A program made the position numbers and the translations under genes. The notes under the pieces are model-generated. The model was not told the origin of the DNA, searched no databases, and saw only the letters and a list, made by a program, of their open reading frames with translations. 64,000 nucleotides of DNA from Thermomonospora echinospora (GTDB lineage Bacteria; Actinomycetota; Actinomycetes; Streptosporangiales; Streptosporangiaceae). Positions 8,257-16,650 of the stretch are shown piece by piece; within the stretch, counting starts at the first letter, position 1, and each line of letters opens with the position of its first letter. Location of the stretch: positions 62,001 through 126,000 of the forward strand of contig NZ_FNVO01000017.1 of assembly GCF_900108175.1 (NCBI RefSeq), written 5' to 3'.

Positions 8257-9012
8257 CTACAGGTCCCCGCCCTCATCACCCGGACCACCGGGCCGCCCCG
8301 GCGACGGCGAACCCGACGTCGGCGACGGAGACGGCGACAACGAAGAACTCGGCGACGTCGACGGCGACGGACTCACCGGCCGCGACGACGACGGCGAATC
8401 AGACGGCGGATCCGGCGGCGGCGCGCTCACCTGCGGCTGACAGGCGAACAACACCAACATCAGCAACGCCAGCACCGCCAGCATCACCGCCAACGCCAGC
8501 ACCGCCGCCGCCAACCGCCGCTCCGGCCCCGGCCGCACCACCGGCTCCCCCACCGGCCCCGCCGCCACCGGCACCGCCGGCCCTCCCCCACCCGACCAGT
8601 ACGGCGCGAAACCCGGCCCACGCCGCCGAACCACCGGCCGCACCCCACCGGTCAACGCCACCGGCTCAAGAAACCGCTCGGCCCCCGCACGCCGCACCCC
8701 ACCGGCCGCACCCGGCTCGTACAACACCGCCACCCACGGCGCCGGCCCCTCCGGCTGCGCCGCCACCACCGGCGCCGCACCATCACCCACCGGCCGCCCC
8801 GCCCCCGCGGCCGCCTCCAAGATCGCCGCCCGGAACCGGTCCCGCGCCGCCGGATCATCGGCCGCACCCCGCCGCAGCACCGCCACCGTCGCCTGCCGGC
8901 CCCGCTCGTCCTCCCCCAGAAACACAATCCCCGCCGGCGTCTCCGCCAGCCGCGCCGACAACCGGAACGGCCCCAACCGCGTGGGATCCCCGGACGGCAA
9001 CGGCCTCGACAT
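8257..9012 (-). CDS. protein-kinase-like membrane protein lacking a catalytic core
   Basis: 251-aa protein. The first about 60 residues look like the start of an actinobacterial Ser/Thr protein kinase N-lobe (DPTRLGPFRLSARLAETPAG, then VFLGEDERG), but the catalytic HRD and DFG motifs are absent. A low-complexity linker follows, then one transmembrane helix near residues 168-190 (LAAAVLALAVMLAVLALLML) and a Pro/Ser-rich tail that would lie outside the cell. ATG 9012 is preceded by TAGTGT and 6 nt, which fits a leaderless transcript. I see a pseudokinase-like or truncated receptor; its function is unknown. Confidence 0.7.
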   Translation of the reverse strand: MSRPLPSGDPTRLGPFRLSARLAETPAGIVFLGEDERGRQATVAVLRRGAADDPAARDRFRAAILEAAAGAGRPVGDGAAPVVAAQPEGPAPWVAVLYEPGAAGGVRRAGAERFLEPVALTGGVRPVVRRRGPGFAPYWSGGGGPAVPVAAGPVGEPVVRPGPERRLAAAVLALAVMLAVLALLMLVLFACQPQVSAPPPDPPSDSPSSSRPVSPSPSTSPSSSLSPSPSPTSGSPSPGRPGGPGDEGGDL

Positions 9013-9104
9013 GCCGCCACACTAACAACCCCCACCCGGCCCCCCGCCCCGCCGGACACGCCGACACGGCCCAAACCGCGTCCAGGCGGGTACAAGAGAT
9101 CACA

Positions 9105-9110
9105 TAGGGT
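9105..9110 (+). promoter_or_regulatory. candidate -10 box for the MoxR operon
   Basis: TAGGGT lies 43 nt before the moxR ATG in the gap between two divergent genes. No good -35 is visible, so confidence is low. Confidence 0.3.
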
Positions 9111-9153
9111 CGACTACGCGACCGCCCGCACGACGACATCGAGGTCCAGCCCC

Positions 9154-10164
9154 ATGACCGTGGCAGCCCACGACATCGACCAGGCCGCCGCGCTGCTCCA
9201 GCGCACCGTCGCCGAGATCAAGAAAGTCATCGTCGGCCAGGAGCACATGGTCGAACGCATGATCGTCGCCCTGCTTGCCAAAGGCCACTGCCTGCTGGAA
9301 GGCGTCCCCGGAGTCGCCAAGACCCTCGCCGTCGGCACCCTCGCCCAAGTCGTCGGCGGCACCTTCGCCCGCCTGCAGTTCACCCCCGACCTCGTCCCCT
9401 CCGACATCGTCGGCACCCGCATCTACCACCCCTCCACCGAACAGTTCGACGTCGAACTCGGCCCCGTCTTCGTCAACTTCGTCCTCGCCGACGAGATCAA
9501 CCGCGCCCCCGCCAAAGTCCAGTCCGCCCTGCTGGAGGTCATGGCCGAACGCCAAGTCTCCCTAGCCGGCAAAACCTTCCCCCTGCCCAAACCCTTCCTG
9601 GTCATCGCCACCCAGAACCCCATCGAGTCCGAAGGCGTCTACCCCCTGCCCGAAGCCCAGCGCGACCGCTTCCTGATGAAGGTCAACGTCCGCTACCCCG
9701 GCGCCCACGACGAACTGCAGATCCTGCAACGCATGAGCGTCGACCCCCCCGCCGCCACCCAGATCCTCGACCCCGCCCAACTGACCGCCCTGCAACACGC
9801 CGCCGCCCAGGTCTCGGTCCACGAACTGGTCGCCGACTACATCGTCCGCCTCGTCATGGCCACCCGCGAACCCGCCCACTACCGCCTGCCCGACCTGCGC
9901 CCCGTCATCGACATCGGCGCCAGCCCCCGCGCCACCCTCGGCCTGGTCGCCGCCGCCCGCGCCCTGGCCCTGCTGCACGGCCGCGACTTCGTCCTGCCCG
10001 ACGACGTCCGCGCCGTCGCCCCCGACATCATGGCCCACCGCATCGTGCTCACCTTCGACGCCCTCGCCGACGGCATCGACACCGGCGAGGTCATCGACCA
10101 GATCCTGGCCGCCGTCCCACCACCACGCGTCGTGTGGAACCACGACCAGGCCGCCCGCGCCTGA
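9154..10164 (+). CDS. MoxR-family AAA+ ATPase
   Basis: 336-aa AAA+ ATPase of the MoxR branch, chaperone-like proteins that work with VWA-domain partners. Walker A is near residue 52 (GVPGVAKT), Walker B is LADEINR, and sensor-1 region is ATQNPIESEG, followed by PLPEAQRDRF typical of the family. The ATG at 9154 has GAGGT upstream. A TAGGGT box at 9105-9110 is a plausible -10 element. It heads a three-gene operon: moxR, DUF58 (18-nt gap), then VWA (4-nt overlap). Confidence 0.95.
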   Translation: MTVAAHDIDQAAALLQRTVAEIKKVIVGQEHMVERMIVALLAKGHCLLEGVPGVAKTLAVGTLAQVVGGTFARLQFTPDLVPSDIVGTRIYHPSTEQFDVELGPVFVNFVLADEINRAPAKVQSALLEVMAERQVSLAGKTFPLPKPFLVIATQNPIESEGVYPLPEAQRDRFLMKVNVRYPGAHDELQILQRMSVDPPAATQILDPAQLTALQHAAAQVSVHELVADYIVRLVMATREPAHYRLPDLRPVIDIGASPRATLGLVAAARALALLHGRDFVLPDDVRAVAPDIMAHRIVLTFDALADGIDTGEVIDQILAAVPPPRVVWNHDQAARA

Positions 10165-10182
10165 CCCGGACCCGGACCCGCC

Positions 10183-11193
10183 ATGCACACCCCGCACACC
10201 CCGCCCGGGCCACGCCGCAGCGCGAAACTCTCCCGTCTGGCCCCCGAACGCACCCTGCGCCGCCTGGAACTGGCCGTCACCCGCCGCCTGGACGGCCTCC
10301 TGCACGGCGAACACCTCGGCCTACTGCCCGGACCCGGCACCGAACTCGCCGAAGCCCGCCTCTACCAGCCCGGCGAAGACGACGTCCGCCACATGGACTG
10401 GGCCGTCACCGCCCGCACCACCTCCCCCCACGTCCGCGACCTCATCGCCGACCACGAACTGGAAACCTGGGCCCTGGTCGACCTGACCCCCAGCATGGAC
10501 TACGGCACCGCCGCCCTACCCAAACGCGATCTGGCCGTCGCCGCCCTGGCCGCCGTCGGCTTCCTGACCGTCCGCCTCGGCGACCGCACCGGCGCCTACC
10601 TCATGCACCCCGACGGCCTACGCCGCTGGCCCGCCCGCACCGGCAAAGCCGCCATGTACGCCCTCCTGCAGGACATCCTGGACGCCCCCCTGCAACCCAC
10701 CCCCCACACCAACACCCCACGACCCGACCTCGCCGACGGCATCGCCTCCCTAGCCCGCGGCCAGACCCGCCGCGGCCTGCGCGTCGTCATCGCCGACTTC
10801 CTCGACCTGCCCCCCACACCCACCGCCCCACCCCCCTGGGAACGCCCCCTGCGCCGCCTGGCCACCCGCCACCAGGTCCTGGCCATCGAGATCATCGACC
10901 CCCGCGAACTCGACCTGCCCCACGTCGGCCTGGTCCACATGGCCGACCCCGAAACCGGCGCCGTCCACGAGATCGCCCTCAACCGCAAGGTCGCCGCCGC
11001 CTACGCCGAAGCCGCCGCCGCCCACCGCGCCGCCAACCACGCCGCGCTGCGCCGCTGCGGCGTCCACCACCTGCAACTGCGCACCGACCGCGACTGGATC
11101 GCCGACATCGCCCGCTTCGCGCTCCGCCAGCGCCGCGTCGCCGGACGCGGCGCCCCCGCCGGACGCACCACCGCCACGGGGGCACGCCCATGA
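10183..11193 (+). CDS. DUF58 domain protein
   Basis: 336-aa soluble protein of the DUF58 family, whose members pair with MoxR ATPases and VWA proteins. The diagnostic segment PGEDDVRHMDWAVTAR is near residues 63-78, and a VWA-like D-x-S/T-x-S variant appears as LVDLTPSMDYG, with a later VVIADFLD strand. The ATG at 10183 lies 18 nt after the moxR stop, and its stop overlaps the next gene's ATG (ATGA at 11190-11193), so translation is probably coupled. The C-terminus is basic and Ala/Arg-rich. Confidence 0.93.
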   Translation: MHTPHTPPGPRRSAKLSRLAPERTLRRLELAVTRRLDGLLHGEHLGLLPGPGTELAEARLYQPGEDDVRHMDWAVTARTTSPHVRDLIADHELETWALVDLTPSMDYGTAALPKRDLAVAALAAVGFLTVRLGDRTGAYLMHPDGLRRWPARTGKAAMYALLQDILDAPLQPTPHTNTPRPDLADGIASLARGQTRRGLRVVIADFLDLPPTPTAPPPWERPLRRLATRHQVLAIEIIDPRELDLPHVGLVHMADPETGAVHEIALNRKVAAAYAEAAAAHRAANHAALRRCGVHHLQLRTDRDWIADIARFALRQRRVAGRGAPAGRTTATGARP

Positions 11194-12137
11194 CCTTCCT
11201 GTCCCCCGGCCGCCTGTGGCTCCTGGCGATCATCCCGCTGCTGGCCGCCGTCTACGTGCTGCTGCAACTGCGCCGCCGCCGCTACGTCGTCCGCTTCACC
11301 AACCTGGCCCTGCTGCAGCAGGTCGCCCCCCGCAACCCCGGCTGGCGCCGCCACATCGCCGCCGGCCTGTTCCTGATCATGCTCACCCTGATGTGCATCG
11401 GCTTCGCCCGGCCCGCCACCGGCGTCAAGGTCCCCCGCGACCGCGCCACCGTCATGGTCGCCATCGACGTGTCGCTGTCCATGATGGCCAAGGACGTCGC
11501 CCCCAACCGCTTCGAGGCCGCCAAGGCCGCCGCCAAGAAGTTCATCGGCGACCTGCCCGCCCGCTTCAACGTCGGCGTCGTCGCCTTCGCCGGCGGCGCC
11601 AACGTCGTGGCCGCCCCCACCGGGGACCGCGCGGCCGCCATCGCCAGCATCGACACCCTCGTGCTGGCCAAACGCACCGCCATCGGCGAAGCGGTGCTCA
11701 CCTGTCTGCAGTCCATCCGCTCCTTTGACGCCCAGGCCGGCCAGGACCCCCCGCCCGCCCACATCGTGCTGTTGTCCGACGGGGACAACACCACCGGACG
11801 ATCGGTCCCCGAGGCCATCGACGCCGCCCGCGCCGTACGTGTACCCGTCTCCACCATCGCCTTCGGCACCCCCTACGGCACCGTCGAGATCGACGGCGAG
11901 ACCACCCCCGTCGAGGTCAACAAGCTCACCCTCTCCGGCCTGGCCCAGGGCACTGACGGCAAGGCTTATGAGGCCGCCGACAACGACCAGCTGTCCCAGG
12001 TGTACGCCAACATCGGCACCTCCCTGGGCTGGCGCATCGAACACCGCGACATCGCCGCCCGCTTCACCGGCATCGCCCTGCTGTTCGCCCTCGCCGCCGC
12101 CGGCGCCTCCCTCGCCTGGTTCTCCCGCCTGCCCTGA
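11190..12137 (+). CDS. VWA-domain membrane protein (BatA-like)
   Basis: 315-aa protein. Transmembrane helices lie at about residues 8-26 and 57-76, followed by a von Willebrand factor A domain with the metal-ion-dependent adhesion motif D-x-S-x-S (AIDVSLSMM) near residue 92, a Thr in the second loop (AKRTAIGEAV) and an Asp in VLLSDGDNTTG. A final transmembrane helix is near 290-310. This is the BatA/Aerotolerance-type layout. It is the third gene of the MoxR operon and overlaps the DUF58 gene by 4 nt. The complex probably acts at the membrane as a MoxR-dependent assembly or stress module. Confidence 0.93.
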   Translation: MTFLSPGRLWLLAIIPLLAAVYVLLQLRRRRYVVRFTNLALLQQVAPRNPGWRRHIAAGLFLIMLTLMCIGFARPATGVKVPRDRATVMVAIDVSLSMMAKDVAPNRFEAAKAAAKKFIGDLPARFNVGVVAFAGGANVVAAPTGDRAAAIASIDTLVLAKRTAIGEAVLTCLQSIRSFDAQAGQDPPPAHIVLLSDGDNTTGRSVPEAIDAARAVRVPVSTIAFGTPYGTVEIDGETTPVEVNKLTLSGLAQGTDGKAYEAADNDQLSQVYANIGTSLGWRIEHRDIAARFTGIALLFALAAAGASLAWFSRLP

Positions 12138-12211
12138 GACGCCGCCACCGGCCGATTCCATGATCGGCCGGTGGCGCGAGGACCGCCCCGGCGCTGATAC
12201 GGTCACCGGAC

Positions 12212-12877
12212 GTGGGGGAGCACTACTTCGCCGAGCGGCCCGAAACCGCCAGCCGACGCGGCACCGTCGATCTCGTCCTGCCGGACCTGCACTTGCGGCT
12301 GGCCACGGACCGGGGCATGTTCTCCCCGGACCGCATCGACCCCGGCACCCGCATCCTCCTGGAGACCGTCCCCCCTCCCCCGCCCGACGGCGACCTGCTC
12401 GACCTCGGCTGCGGCTACGGCCCCATCGCCCTCACCATGGCGACCCGGGCCCCCCGGGCGAGGGTTTATGGCGTTGATGTGAACATCCGAGCTTTGGAAC
12501 TGGGGCAGGTTAATGCACAAGCCGCAGGCCTTGACAATGTAAGGTTCATCCGGCCGGGGGAGATCGACCCCGACGTCCGCTTCGCCGCCCTGTGGTCCAA
12601 CCCGCCGATCCGCATCGGCAAGGCCGCCCTCCACGACCTGCTGACCACCTGGCTGGACCGCCTGTCCCCCGGCGCCACCGCCCACCTCGTCGTCCAAAAG
12701 CACCTCGGCTCCGACAGCCTGCACCGCTGGCTCGACCAGCACGACTGGCCCACCGAACGCATCGCCTCCCGCTCGGCCTACCGCGTCCTGGCCGTCACCG
12801 CCCGCCCGCCCCGGGACCCCGCCGGCCCCGACGACGGCGGCCTGCCGGGACGTCCCCACCGCGAGGAGACCCCATGA
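12212..12877 (+). CDS. RsmC-like class I SAM-dependent methyltransferase
   Basis: 221-aa methyltransferase resembling the 16S rRNA m2G1207 methyltransferase RsmC C-terminal domain. SAM motif I is LLDLGCGYGPIA near residue 62, an acidic motif is VYGVDVN, and the catalytic N-P-P-I/F motif is WSNPPIRIGK near 130. The GTG at 12212 is preceded by TACGGT plus 8 nt, fitting a leaderless start. The stretch 12464-12550 inside the gene has much lower GC and different codon choice from its surroundings, though the encoded residues are conserved. The gene overlaps the next by 4 nt (ATGA). Confidence 0.88.
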   Translation: MGEHYFAERPETASRRGTVDLVLPDLHLRLATDRGMFSPDRIDPGTRILLETVPPPPPDGDLLDLGCGYGPIALTMATRAPRARVYGVDVNIRALELGQVNAQAAGLDNVRFIRPGEIDPDVRFAALWSNPPIRIGKAALHDLLTTWLDRLSPGATAHLVVQKHLGSDSLHRWLDQHDWPTERIASRSAYRVLAVTARPPRDPAGPDDGGLPGRPHREETP

Positions 12878-13467
12878 CCGCGCGCCACGCGCCCCACCAG
12901 CCCGAACGGCGCCGCCAGATGCGGCCCACCGACGTCAAGCGCCTCAACCGCGACTGGCGCCGCCGCACCGAAGGCCGCCTGGCCCTCCTGGTCGAATCGG
13001 TCACCCAACCGTTCAACACCGGCTCCATCCTTCGCTCGGCCGCCGCCTTCGGCGTCGAGCACCTGTGGCTGGCCGGCAACGCCACCCTCCCCACCCACCG
13101 CAACGTCGGCAAGACCGCCCTCGGCACCGAACGCCTGGTCCCCTGGTCCCAGGCCGGCACCCCCGCCGACGCCGTCGCCGCCGCCCACGCCGAGGGCTTC
13201 CGCGTCGTGGCCCTCGAACTCACCCACGACGCCGCCCCCCTGCACCAGGCCCCCCTCGACGGCGACATCTGCCTGGCCGTCGGCGGCGAGGACCACGGCT
13301 GCTCCCCCGCCCTGCTGGCCGCCGCCGACGCCGTCGCCTACATCCCCCAGATCGGCCGTGTCGGTTCCCTCAACGTCGCCGTCGCCACCGCCATCGCCCT
13401 CGCCGAGATCCGCCGCCGCGAATGGGCCCCGCAACCCGGCCCACACGACCACCACCCGAACAACTGA
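12874..13467 (+). CDS. TrmH/SpoU-family RNA 2'-O-methyltransferase
   Basis: 197-aa SPOUT methyltransferase. The three family motifs are present: motif 1 FNTGSILRSAAAFGVEHLWL, motif 2 LAVGGEDHGCSPALL, and motif 3 IPQIGRVGSLNVAVATAIAL, which form the trefoil-knot SAM site. These enzymes methylate ribose 2'-OH in tRNA or rRNA. The ATG at 12874 overlaps the stop of the RsmC-like gene, so the two RNA-modification genes are translationally coupled. Which nucleotide is modified cannot be told. Confidence 0.92.
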   Translation: MTARHAPHQPERRRQMRPTDVKRLNRDWRRRTEGRLALLVESVTQPFNTGSILRSAAAFGVEHLWLAGNATLPTHRNVGKTALGTERLVPWSQAGTPADAVAAAHAEGFRVVALELTHDAAPLHQAPLDGDICLAVGGEDHGCSPALLAAADAVAYIPQIGRVGSLNVAVATAIALAEIRRREWAPQPGPHDHHPNN

Positions 13468-13496
13468 CACCCCTCCCCCGGCGAACCGACGCCCCC

Positions 13497-13868
13497 GGCA
13501 TCCCACAGGACAGGGGGTCGACCAGCATCGCAACGATGCGCAGCGCCCCTTGGGAGACAGCACCGAAGGCGATCCCGGCCAGGGCCGCGCCGCCGTAGAC
13601 GGCGAGCAGGCCGGCTCCGTGCAGGCCAGTCAGCGGCGGGGACGACGGCGAGGGTTCCGCCGGTGGCGGCGGTGCGCGCAGGGAGCTCAGGGCGCCGGCG
13701 TGCGGGTGAGCTGTCTCCGCAGGGAGCGTGACCGCAATCGCCTGGGCTGCGGACAGGACCGCCAGTACGAGGTACACGGTGACCGGGGGCGGGTGCGAAA
13801 CGGACGAGGAGGGTAGAGGCCAGGACGCCGGCGGCCATGCCCACCGCCGGTGCGATCGATCGCAACAC
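13497..13868 (-). pseudogene. remnant of an MFS transporter (frame-shifted, truncated)
   Basis: On the minus strand, MFS-like protein sequence is split over two frames. One begins near 13868 (MLRSIAPAVGMAAG, then VLASTLLVRFAPAP). After about 13785 the likeness continues in another frame (VYLVLAVLSAAQAIAVTLPAE, then VYGGAALAGIAFGAVSQGALR) to about 13500. The sequence corresponds to the middle and late part of an MFS protein. The first helices are missing, and their place is taken by the esterase gene on the opposite strand. At least one frameshift and a loss of the 5' half are needed, so it cannot make a working transporter. Confidence 0.6.
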
Positions 13869-13888
13869 ATCCCTTCGAGGAGTCCGTC

Positions 13889-14857
13889 ATGTCCGATTAC
13901 ACGCCGGCAGCCCCGGTTCTGGAGACCGCCGCGCAGGAGTTCGTCGAGGCGACCGCGAACCCGCCTTACCTGTTCGACCTGGGCCCGGTGGAGGGCCGCA
14001 AGGCCGTCGAGGAGGTGCAATCGGGCGAGATCGCCAAGCCGCAGATCGACGAGGAATGGGTCACGATCCAAGGCGGTCCCACCGGCAACGTGCGGGCCCG
14101 CATCGTCCGCCCGGCCGGCGCCACCGGCACCCTCCCCGTCATCATCTACATCCACGGCGCCGGCTGGGTGTTCGGCAACGCCCACACCCACGACCGCCTG
14201 GTCCGCGAGCTCGCCGTCGGCGTGAACGCCGCCGTCGTCTTCCCCGAGTACGACCTGTCGCCCGAAGCCCGCTACCCGATCGCGATCGAGCAGAACTACG
14301 CGGTCGCCCGCTGGGTCGTCGGCGAAGGCGCGAACAACAACCTGGACGCCACCCGCATCGCCGTCGCGGGCGACTCCGTCGGCGGCAACATGAGCGCAGC
14401 CCTGACTCTGATGGCCAAGGAACGCGGCGACGTGCCGCTGGTGCAGCAGGTGCTGTTCTACCCGGTCACCGACGCCAGCTTCGACACCGACTCCTACCAC
14501 CAGTTCGCCGAAGGCTACTTCCTGCGCCGCGACGGCATGCAGTGGTTCTGGGACCAGTACACCACCGACGAGACCGAGCGCGCCCACATCACCGCCTCCC
14601 CGCTGCGCGCCACCACCGAGCAGCTCACCGGGCTGCCCCCGGCTCTCGTCATCACCGCCGAGGCCGACGTCCTGCGCGACGAAGGCGAGGCCTACGCCAA
14701 CAAGCTCCGCACCGCCGGCGTCCCGGTCACCGCCATCCGATACCAGGGCATCATCCACGACTTCGTCATGCTCAACACCCTGCGCGGCACCCACGCCGCC
14801 CAAGCCGCCATCACCCAGGCCATCACCACCCTGCGCACCGCGCTCGGCACGATCTGA
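13889..14857 (+). CDS. alpha/beta hydrolase, hormone-sensitive-lipase-type esterase
   Basis: 322-aa esterase/lipase of the HSL family. An oxyanion-hole motif IHGAGWVFG (the usual HGGGW with one change) is near residue 88. The nucleophile elbow is GDSVGGN near 164, the acid is in EADVLRDEGEAYA, and the His is in IIHDFVML. The ATG at 13889 has GAGGAG upstream at 7-8 nt. The gene is monocistronic and displaces the start of an MFS remnant on the other strand, suggesting it arrived by rearrangement. The natural ester substrate is unknown. Confidence 0.92.
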   Translation: MSDYTPAAPVLETAAQEFVEATANPPYLFDLGPVEGRKAVEEVQSGEIAKPQIDEEWVTIQGGPTGNVRARIVRPAGATGTLPVIIYIHGAGWVFGNAHTHDRLVRELAVGVNAAVVFPEYDLSPEARYPIAIEQNYAVARWVVGEGANNNLDATRIAVAGDSVGGNMSAALTLMAKERGDVPLVQQVLFYPVTDASFDTDSYHQFAEGYFLRRDGMQWFWDQYTTDETERAHITASPLRATTEQLTGLPPALVITAEADVLRDEGEAYANKLRTAGVPVTAIRYQGIIHDFVMLNTLRGTHAAQAAITQAITTLRTALGTI

Positions 14858-15126
14858 CCCCACGGCACGACGACGCCCGGCGGCCCACCGCTCCCCCCAC
14901 CGTCGGGCTGCCATCTCCACTACCGGACGACCGGAGACACTGCACGCTCCACACCGCCTCCCCTTCAACCACCGGGCTGTACCGGCAACCACCGGAAAGC
15001 CACGGCGCGCCTGGAGCCTGAGCGCCCGGTGGTCGTTCCTGGCTCGTGATCGCTATGCTGTGGGCAGCGTCGCGTGCCGGTGGCGGACCGCGTCAGGCAT
15101 GGAGGCGCCGGACCTGGAAGGTGGTC

Positions 15127-15162
15127 ATGATGACCCTTTCCCTGTTCCTCACTCGTGAGTGA
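15127..15162 (+). CDS. short upstream ORF overlapping the hemerythrin gene
   Basis: ORF of 11 codons (MMTLSLFLTRE) with AAGGTGG just upstream. Its TGA (15160-15162) overlaps the GTG start of the hemerythrin gene at 15155. The hemerythrin GTG has no ribosome-binding site of its own, so the short ORF probably supplies ribosomes by termination-reinitiation. Whether the peptide has a function is unknown. Confidence 0.4.
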   Translation: MMTLSLFLTRE

Positions 15163-15631
15163 GGGCGACCAGAGCAGGCTCATCGCCTGGAACCGTGAAC
15201 TGGCGGCCGCGCACCAGCGGCTGCGGCAGGCGTTGCGACTCGCAAGACAAGCGCTCGATGCCGGGCATGCCGAGGATGCCACCTCGGCGGGCGCCGACCT
15301 GTTGCTGTACTGCCACGGGTTCTGCGCTGCCCTCAGCGGCCACCATGTCAGCGAGGACGCCGCGCTGTTCCCCGAACTGGCCGCGCGCCACCCCGCGCTG
15401 CGTCCCACGATCGCCAAGCTGGAGCAGGACCACCAGATGATCGCCTCGCTGCTCGCGCAATTCCAGCAGGCGCTCACCTCGAACGCCCCGCCGGACACCC
15501 TGGCCTCCCATCTGGACGGACTTGCGGCGATCATGGAATCCCACTTCCGCTACGAGGAGCGTCAACTCCTCGACATCTTGTCGACGCTGGAACTTCACGC
15601 GGACCCCCGCACCGTCCTCGGCCCCCTGTGA
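15155..15631 (+). CDS. hemerythrin HHE-domain protein
   Basis: 158-aa four-helix-bundle protein of the hemerythrin/HHE family, which binds a di-iron centre. Candidate iron ligands are His and Glu in YCHGFCAALSGHHVSEDAAL, LFPEL, the LEQDHQMI segment and ESHFRYEERQLL. The pattern H-x-x-x-E recurs as expected. GTG at 15155 gives the conserved N-terminus. It has no local ribosome-binding site and overlaps a well-initiated 11-codon ORF. The role could be oxygen, NO or redox sensing or iron handling; it cannot be narrowed. Confidence 0.88.
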   Translation: MSEGDQSRLIAWNRELAAAHQRLRQALRLARQALDAGHAEDATSAGADLLLYCHGFCAALSGHHVSEDAALFPELAARHPALRPTIAKLEQDHQMIASLLAQFQQALTSNAPPDTLASHLDGLAAIMESHFRYEERQLLDILSTLELHADPRTVLGPL

Positions 15632-15754
15632 GCCCTCAGCCCACGGCCCGCAACCCCACCGGGGCACCTCACCGGGGCCGACGGGCTGCCGGCCGTCCTC
15701 GTCGCGGCGCGGCGGAAGCCAGAGCGCGAGCGCGCCGGCAACCGCCAGCACGGG

Positions 15755-16576
15755 TCAGGTGGCACCGGTCCGTGTCGCGGTGACTACGACGGTGGTGTAG
15801 CGCATCGTGAAGCCGCCCCCGAACGCGTCGATCGCGGCCCCGATGCCCGTCAGCACCTCCTCCCGCTGTGCGGGCAGGAGCTGGGAGTAGAGGGCGGAGG
15901 TGGGGATCTGGTCCAGCCACTCATCCCGGGTGTAGGGCCGCTCCCAGTCAAATAGCCACTGCTCCGGGTCGCCGAACGCCCCCGTCCCCCGTATCCCGTC
16001 GGCGGCTCTGGCGCACAGCGCCGGGTATCCGTCCGAGCCGCTCGCCCCTTGAGCGCCGAGCAAGTCGGGCATCATCCGGCGGTAGACCTCGAAGGAGGCC
16101 GCAGCCACCTCGGGCGGCGCTTGGGCGGCGTTCCAGAACACCGCCAGCCGGCCACCGGGCCGCAGTACCCGGGCCGCCTTCGCCGCGCCCGTGACCGGGT
16201 CCACCCAGTGCCAGGTCTGCCCGGAGACGATCGCGTCGAAGGTCCGGCCGGCGGGGTCCCAGGTCTCGAACGCCGCCACCTCGACCTGGTGCCCGCGCCG
16301 TCGCGCCCACTCGGCCATCCGCGCGTCGACCTCGACCCCGAGCACCCGGCAGCCGGCCGCCTGGAACTGCCGGGCCGCTATGCCCGTGCCGATGCCGACG
16401 TCGACGACGTCGGGTCCGGGACTAGCGGCGGCGATCGCCTCCACCATGGCCTCGGGATAGCGGGGCCGGGTCCGGTCGTAGCGTTCGGGGTCCGAGCCGA
16501 ACGACTCCGCCAGTTGCCGGGCCTGATGAGGTTCGCGTTCGGGGAGAGGCATGCGCTCGGGAGGAGTAGTGGGCAT
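15755..16576 (-). CDS. class I SAM-dependent methyltransferase (Methyltransf_11 type)
   Basis: 273-aa small-molecule methyltransferase. Motif I is VVDVGIGTG near residues 57-65, the acidic post-I residue lies in LGVEVDARM, and later motifs are AIVSGQTWHWVDP and RVLRPGGRLAVFWN. The N-terminus (SFGSDPERYDRTRPRYPEAM) is typical of this subfamily. I chose the ATG at 16576 because a CATAGT box ends 6 nt upstream (leaderless start). A longer GTG start at 16612 would place the operators inside the coding region. It is divergent from a TetR gene across two 18-bp dyads and is probably its target. Confidence 0.88.
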   Translation of the reverse strand: MPTTPPERMPLPEREPHQARQLAESFGSDPERYDRTRPRYPEAMVEAIAAASPGPDVVDVGIGTGIAARQFQAAGCRVLGVEVDARMAEWARRRGHQVEVAAFETWDPAGRTFDAIVSGQTWHWVDPVTGAAKAARVLRPGGRLAVFWNAAQAPPEVAAASFEVYRRMMPDLLGAQGASGSDGYPALCARAADGIRGTGAFGDPEQWLFDWERPYTRDEWLDQIPTSALYSQLLPAQREEVLTGIGAAIDAFGGGFTMRYTTVVVTATRTGAT

Positions 16577-16606
16577 TCGCCCACTATGAGTGGGCACGCG
16601 CCCACT
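16568..16606. promoter_or_regulatory. two tandem 18-bp TetR-type operators
   Basis: Two perfect dyads AGTGGGC-N4-GCCCACT occupy 16568-16585 and 16589-16606, separated by 3 bp. They cover the methyltransferase start and its likely -10 box and lie just upstream of the TetR gene's likely TAAGGT box (16618-16623). This arrangement fits repression of both divergent genes by the adjacent TetR protein. Confidence 0.8.
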
Positions 16607-16650
16607 CGTCAACCGGGTAAGGTCCTGCCGAGGGAAGGAGGGCGGACACG

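Noticed and set aside
16576-16612. Longer start (GTG 16612) for the methyltransferase
   Set aside because: It would put both operators within coding sequence and lacks a ribosome-binding site; the conserved domain begins well after 16576.
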